From the NCBI GenBank assembly GCA_900547585.1, contig URHD01000076.1:1-8856 (forward strand): 8,856 nt of DNA. Direction: 5' to 3'. Shown piece after piece: positions 5,881 to 8,856 of the stretch (position 1 is its first letter; each line of letters starts with the position of its first letter). The position numbers and the translations under genes are program-made. Under the pieces are notes generated by a model that was given only the letters and a program-made list of their open reading frames with translations, made no database searches and was not told where the DNA came from. Source of the DNA: an uncultured bacterium. Lineage in GTDB: Bacteria > Cyanobacteriota > Vampirovibrionia > Gastranaerophilales > Gastranaerophilaceae.

Positions 5881-5928
5881 TGTCATCTCCCACTCGATTG
5901 GAGATTCCCGGTAAAGCCGGGAATGACA
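5881..5928 (-). repeat. 48-bp palindromic dispersed-repeat candidate
   Basis: The ends TGTCAT (5881-5886) and ATGACA (5923-5928) are perfect inverses. Between and overlapping them are two internal hairpins: ATCTCC/GGAGAT (5885-5890 with 5900-5905) and ATTCCCGG/CCGGGAAT (5904-5911 with 5917-5924, loop TAAAG). The whole could fold as a branched structure. On the minus strand it begins TGTCATTCC and closes the first hairpin with GGAATCT, the same frame as the element end beside apt. It is probably a short member of one repeat family. The second hairpin followed by TTTTTT (5933-5938) in the plus direction is unlikely to serve as a terminator, because no plus-strand gene runs into it. Confidence 0.55.
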
Positions 5929-5946
5929 CATGTTTTTTGCCTTTTC

Positions 5947-5984
5947 CCTCTCCGATGGGGGCGGGTGGGGGCTGGAATGCGGGG
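5947..5984 (+). other. G-run cluster after metY, quadruplex-capable
   Basis: On the plus strand, runs of 5, 3, 5 and 4 G residues occur at 5957-5961, 5963-5965, 5967-5971 and 5981-5984, separated by loops of 1, 1 and 9 bases. This fits a G-quadruplex pattern in otherwise A/T-rich sequence. It lies just past the metY stop, so the metY mRNA would carry the C-rich complement. CCCTCTCC just before the first run could pair with it instead, as a hairpin. The last run also pairs as GGGG/CCCC across the metY stop (5981-5984 with 5992-5995). Confidence 0.4.
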
Positions 5985-5988
5985 AATT

Positions 5989-7251
5989 TTACCCCAGCGC
6001 CTGATTCACATCCCCGATAATATCCTCATAATCCTCCAGCCCCACGGATAACCGCATAAAGTCATCGGAAATCCCGCATGCCCGCAATTGCTCGTCGTTG
6101 AGCTGCCTGTGGGTTGTAAGGCAAGGATATGTGATAATTGAACGCGAATCGCCGATGTTTGTGGCATGGATAAGCAGTTTTACGTTCTCAATAAAGCGTA
6201 TTCCCGCTTCGCGCCCGCCTTTTACGCCAAAAGCAATAATCGACGATGCGCCTTTTGGTAGATATTTTTTCGAAAGTTCGTAATATTCACCGCCCTCAAG
6301 CGCAGGATAGTTCACCCATGCGATTTTCGGGTGGTTTTTAAGATATTTTGCAACTTTCAAAGCTGTATCAGAAACTCTTTGCATTCTCAAATGCAGCGTT
6401 TCAAGCCCCAGAAGCGTCAAATAAGCGTTAAACGGGCTCATGCAGCTTCCCAGGTCTCTCAAAAGCTGCCCGCGCGCTTTCACGATGAAAGCAGCCTCCT
6501 TAAAGGTTTCTGTGTAGCTCAATCCGTGATAAGTCGGATCAGGATTCACAAGGTCGGAAAATTTACCCGATTTTACCCAATTAAATTTTCCGGAATCAAC
6601 AATCGCTCCGCCCATGGAATTTCCGTGTCCGGAAATGTATTTTGTGAGCGAATGAACCACGATATCCGCCCCGAAATCAAACGGTTTGCACAAATAAGGC
6701 GACGGAACCGTGTTATCAACTATCAACGGAATCCCATGCCTGTGCGCAACCTCAGCCAGCGGCTCGATATCAGAGATGTTGAGCTTGGGATTGCCCACCA
6801 TTTCGGTAAAAATGCACTTTGTTTTGTCCGTAATTGCCTTTTCGTAGGCTTCAGGGTCTTCGGATTCAACAAAAATCGTCTTTATCCCGAGTTTTTCGAG
6901 CGTTACGCCCAGAAGATTGAACGTTCCGCCGTAAAGTGTCGAAGACGCAACCACCTCATCGCCCGCTTTTGCAAGGTTCAGCACCGCAATCAAGGACGCT
7001 GACTGCCCTGACGAAACACAAAGCGCCCCGACGCCGCCCTCAAGCATTGCGAGGCGTTCTTCGAGCACCTGAGTGGTAGGATTTGAGATTCTTGTGTAGA
7101 TATCGCCCGCTGTTTTCAGGTCAAAAAGGTCGGCAGCGTACTGCACATTGTCAAAATCAAACGCCGTTGTCTGGTAAATCGGAACGGGTATGCAATGACG
7201 GTTGTCTTTGGCTTTATGCGCGCCTTGAACGAGAATTGTATCGAATTTCAT
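5989..7251 (-). CDS. metY: O-acetylhomoserine sulfhydrylase, PLP-dependent
   Basis: This Cys/Met-metabolism PLP enzyme should join O-acetylhomoserine with sulfide to make homocysteine, the direct-sulfhydrylation route to methionine. The 420 residues fit the MetY branch rather than the shorter MetB/MetC enzymes. Visible features are PIYQTTAF (24-31), the phosphate-binding Y52-x-R54 in YTRISNPT, the cofactor-loop SSGQSA (80-85), D179 in VDNT for the pyridine nitrogen, and the Schiff-base lysine K204 in HSLTKYISGHG. The C-terminal SRSIITYPCLTTH and LRLSVGLED-like stretches are typical. The start at 7251 is three bases after the stop of the Tic20-like gene, and its AGAGGA Shine-Dalgarno overlaps that gene's end, so the two are probably coupled. 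There is no room for a SAM riboswitch or other leader. A gamma-synthase or lyase activity cannot be fully excluded from sequence alone. Confidence 0.92.
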   Translation of the reverse strand: MKFDTILVQGAHKAKDNRHCIPVPIYQTTAFDFDNVQYAADLFDLKTAGDIYTRISNPTTQVLEERLAMLEGGVGALCVSSGQSASLIAVLNLAKAGDEVVASSTLYGGTFNLLGVTLEKLGIKTIFVESEDPEAYEKAITDKTKCIFTEMVGNPKLNISDIEPLAEVAHRHGIPLIVDNTVPSPYLCKPFDFGADIVVHSLTKYISGHGNSMGGAIVDSGKFNWVKSGKFSDLVNPDPTYHGLSYTETFKEAAFIVKARGQLLRDLGSCMSPFNAYLTLLGLETLHLRMQRVSDTALKVAKYLKNHPKIAWVNYPALEGGEYYELSKKYLPKGASSIIAFGVKGGREAGIRFIENVKLLIHATNIGDSRSIITYPCLTTHRQLNDEQLRACGISDDFMRLSVGLEDYEDIIGDVNQALG

Positions 7252-7254
7252 GTC

Positions 7255-7671
7255 TTATCCTCTGATATTTCCCTTAATAATGTCCGAAACCCACGGCAAA
7301 TAGCTGTAACGCCCCATCAAAGCCCCGATTGCAAGATAAATAAGCACAAGAAATATCAAAAAATTCACCACTGAATAGCCCATAATTATAGGAGTGTTCA
7401 GATAAAATGTTATTATGCTCACGATATTGTTGATGATGGGAATAAAATTGATGATTTTCATAACCAGCGCAAGCCCTGCTCCGACAATAAAAATCGCAAA
7501 TGCAATAAAAATCGACTGATAAATATGAAACTGCAAAAACGGACGGATTCCGCGTTTCATAAGCGCTGCGATAATCAGCCAGATAAGCCCTATCAGGCAA
7601 TTTACATAACTAAGTGCCGCTATTATTCTCTCAATCGGAGCCGGCCCCGTGTAATAAGAATCTCTCTGCAA
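7255..7671 (-). CDS. Tic20/DUF4870-like small membrane protein
   Basis: A 138-residue integral membrane protein with about four hydrophobic segments: roughly 14-38, 48-72, 76-94 and 100-118. A loop reading RPFLQFHIYQS (43-53) follows the first, and GRYSYLPWVSD lies near the C-terminus (about 120-130). These two polar signatures match the layout of the Tic20/DUF4870 group. In cyanobacterial Tic20 homologues an R-F-x-Q motif follows helix 1, and a G-x-x-P-x-LP-x-V-x-D-like motif ends the last helix. Chloroplast Tic20 is part of the inner-envelope import channel; the bacterial role is unknown. The start is a TTG at 7671, supported by AAAGGG seven bases upstream and by the lack of any in-frame ATG before residue 39. 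It lies 35 bases after the TPR gene and three before metY. Confidence 0.75.
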   Translation of the reverse strand: MQRDSYYTGPAPIERIIAALSYVNCLIGLIWLIIAALMKRGIRPFLQFHIYQSIFIAFAIFIVGAGLALVMKIINFIPIINNIVSIITFYLNTPIIMGYSVVNFLIFLVLIYLAIGALMGRYSYLPWVSDIIKGNIRG

Positions 7672-7692
7672 TTTTTTTCCCTTTTTTAATCT

Positions 7693-7720
7693 GAAAAAGC
7701 ACTTTTTTAGGCACTTTTTC
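7693..7720 (-). repeat. A/T-rich hairpin and direct repeat at the TPR gene end
   Basis: On the minus strand AAAAAGTGC occurs twice, 12 bases apart, across the TPR stop codon. GAAAAAG (first) can pair with CTTTTTC (last), 7 bp, followed by a non-T stretch. It may act as a weak attenuator between the TPR and Tic20-like genes. It could equally be chance in an A-rich coding end (lysine codons). Confidence 0.25.
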
Positions 7721-8756
7721 TTTTTATATATTCCTGAACGATTTCAAGATAAACAAGTTTGTTTTCATGGTTGTCAGCATCGGCTTTGAGCGCTTTTCTG
7801 TAAGTATTTATCGCTTTTTCAAGCTCGCCGAGCATGTAATATGTATTTCCGATGAAAGTGTAGGTTTTCGGGTCGTCAGGTTTGATTGCTGCTGCTTTTT
7901 CGTACAATGAAATCGCTTCTTCGTATTTTTGTTCTTCAACTCTGATATTTGCGAGCAAAATATAGGCATTCGGCATATTCGGATTAATTTTTATTGCTTC
8001 TTCATATTTTTTGATTGCAAGCTCGGTTCGTTTTTCATCCGAATACGAAATTCCGTGGCAAACATACGCCTGATAGAAATTCGGGTCTAATTCGTAGCAT
8101 TTTTCAAAATACCTGTCCGCATTATCAAAATCTTTCATTGAAGAATAGCAGTTTGCGAGCGTAATATAGCCTTTTAAGAACTTATCGTCGAGTGCAATCG
8201 CTTTCATCAGAACATTTACAGCCTCTTTGTAAACCAGCATGGACATAAGAACCGTTGCCTTGCTCAAATAAGTTTCAGGGTCGGGTTTCAGGGCGATTGC
8301 CTTGTCATAATAGAGGTTTGCAGTTACATAATCTTTTGCGTCCTGGTACAAAAGGGCGATTGCGCTGTAAAGTCCCGGGTTTTTCGGGTCAATTTTCATT
8401 GCGCGGTTATAATTGTTCATAGCCTCGTCAAACTGGCGCAATTCTGCGTATGCGTTGCCGAGATTGAGGTAGATTGTATAATTATTTGTTTCAATTTCTG
8501 AAGCGCGCGAATAATAGTTAATAGCAGCGTTCATATTTCCGAAATAAAAATGGATGCTGCCGGCATTTATCAAAGCTTGAGCGTTCATGCCGTTGATTTT
8601 AAGCAGGTTTTCATAAACGCCGAGGGCATCCTCGTATTCGGCGTTCATAATATGGATTTTTCCCAGTTCAATGTAGTTGTTTTCATCCTCGGGATTTTGG
8701 AGGATTTTGTTGAGTAGTTCTTCTTTTAGATTTTGTTCTTCGTTTTTAAATTTCAT
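7707..8756 (-). CDS. Nine-repeat TPR protein
   Basis: A 349-residue cytoplasmic scaffold made almost entirely of tetratricopeptide repeats. Nine consecutive units of 33-34 residues begin near residues 25, 59, 92, 126, 160, 193, 227, 261 and 295. Each has the family's A/G at position 8, Y/F at 11, A at 20 and a closing P or D, for example the IDPK, LKPD, LDPN, INPN and IKPD ends. A 21-residue capping helix finishes the protein. There is no signal peptide, membrane helix or catalytic domain, so it should mediate protein-protein contacts; the partner is unknown. It heads the visible run TPR, Tic20-like, metY. The ATG at 8756 is the first in frame, has no clear Shine-Dalgarno, and follows an A/T-rich stretch that could hold a promoter. 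Confidence 0.92.
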   Translation of the reverse strand: MKFKNEEQNLKEELLNKILQNPEDENNYIELGKIHIMNAEYEDALGVYENLLKINGMNAQALINAGSIHFYFGNMNAAINYYSRASEIETNNYTIYLNLGNAYAELRQFDEAMNNYNRAMKIDPKNPGLYSAIALLYQDAKDYVTANLYYDKAIALKPDPETYLSKATVLMSMLVYKEAVNVLMKAIALDDKFLKGYITLANCYSSMKDFDNADRYFEKCYELDPNFYQAYVCHGISYSDEKRTELAIKKYEEAIKINPNMPNAYILLANIRVEEQKYEEAISLYEKAAAIKPDDPKTYTFIGNTYYMLGELEKAINTYRKALKADADNHENKLVYLEIVQEYIKRKSA

Positions 8757-8810
8757 AGTAATAATATTTTACTACAAGATTTTCATGCGGTCTATTTTAA
8801 TTTGTCCGAG

Positions 8811-8852
8811 AAAAATTCGTGATAAGGAACGAAGTGACGTGAACGAATTTTT
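8811..8852. terminator. Bidirectional terminator-like hairpin at the right edge
   Basis: AAAAATTCGT (8811-8820) and ACGAATTTTT (8843-8852) are perfect 10-bp complements around a 22-base loop, with T-runs on both strands. The loop contains a second ACGAA (8829-8833) that could pair with TTCGT (8816-8820) instead, giving two mutually exclusive hairpins. The stem is A/T-rich and therefore weak as a terminator. The form resembles dispersed palindromes in intergenic DNA. It sits about 55 bases upstream of the TPR start and may close a gene beyond the window. Confidence 0.4.
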
Positions 8853-8856
8853 TGAG

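Noticed and set aside
6331..7002. 223-codon open frame on the plus strand
   Set aside because: It lies fully opposite the metY coding sequence, has an R/Q/S-rich composition typical of an antisense shadow, and has no Shine-Dalgarno.
7252..7254. SAM riboswitch or S-box before metY
   Set aside because: Only three bases separate metY from the upstream gene, so no leader exists.
7274..7600. 108-codon minus-strand frame overlapping the Tic20-like gene
   Set aside because: It is an out-of-frame shadow with a Cys/Tyr/Ser-rich composition, whereas the other frame has clean membrane helices and a Shine-Dalgarno.

Overview
The window is bacterial chromosome with compact, mostly core gene content. It has moderate to low GC, A/T-rich spacers and short intergenic gaps. 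I infer, with low to moderate confidence, a gut-type non-photosynthetic relative of Cyanobacteria (Melainabacteria / Gastranaerophilales-like). The reasons are a small membrane protein resembling the cyanobacterial Tic20/DUF4870 group, the base composition and the general style of the genes. There is no rRNA, tRNA or other phylogenetic marker to prove it.

Layout. Positions 1-1186 (+) hold a promoter region and a DnaJ-type co-chaperone whose zinc finger is reduced to two CxxC motifs. Positions 1194-1224 hold a REP-like palindrome. Positions 1239-1713 hold a divergent pair: a 69-residue XRE-family regulator on the minus strand and a 63-residue orphan protein on the plus strand. They share a short control region with an excellent sigma-70 promoter and two near-identical 15-bp direct repeats, one inside the promoter spacer. 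From 1723 onward every gene is on the minus strand.

The minus-strand genes, in transcription order from the right edge, form three runs. (a) A nine-repeat TPR protein, the Tic20/DUF4870-like membrane protein (TTG start) and an O-acetylhomoserine sulfhydrylase (metY) are tightly spaced, and the last two are probably translationally coupled. (b) apt (adenine phosphoribosyltransferase) is bracketed by two repeat elements with the same outer end, TGTCATTCC. (c) manC (GDP-mannose synthesis), aroQ (shikimate pathway), a 293-residue exported protein and a 170-residue two-helix membrane protein follow. The spacing and Shine-Dalgarno positions indicate one operon, at least from manC to the 293-residue gene.

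How the genes relate: most of the window is housekeeping (protein folding, methionine, purine salvage, aromatic precursors, sugar nucleotides), with two unrecognised envelope-associated proteins trailing behind aroQ. The least conventional parts are the XRE/63-residue module with its repeat-bearing promoter, the 173-bp MITE-like element that probably forms the 5' leader of manC, and the half zinc finger in the DnaJ protein. I saw no CRISPR array, tRNA, rRNA, riboswitch, prophage, IS transposase or defence locus. No uninterrupted gene-free stretch exceeds 300 bases.
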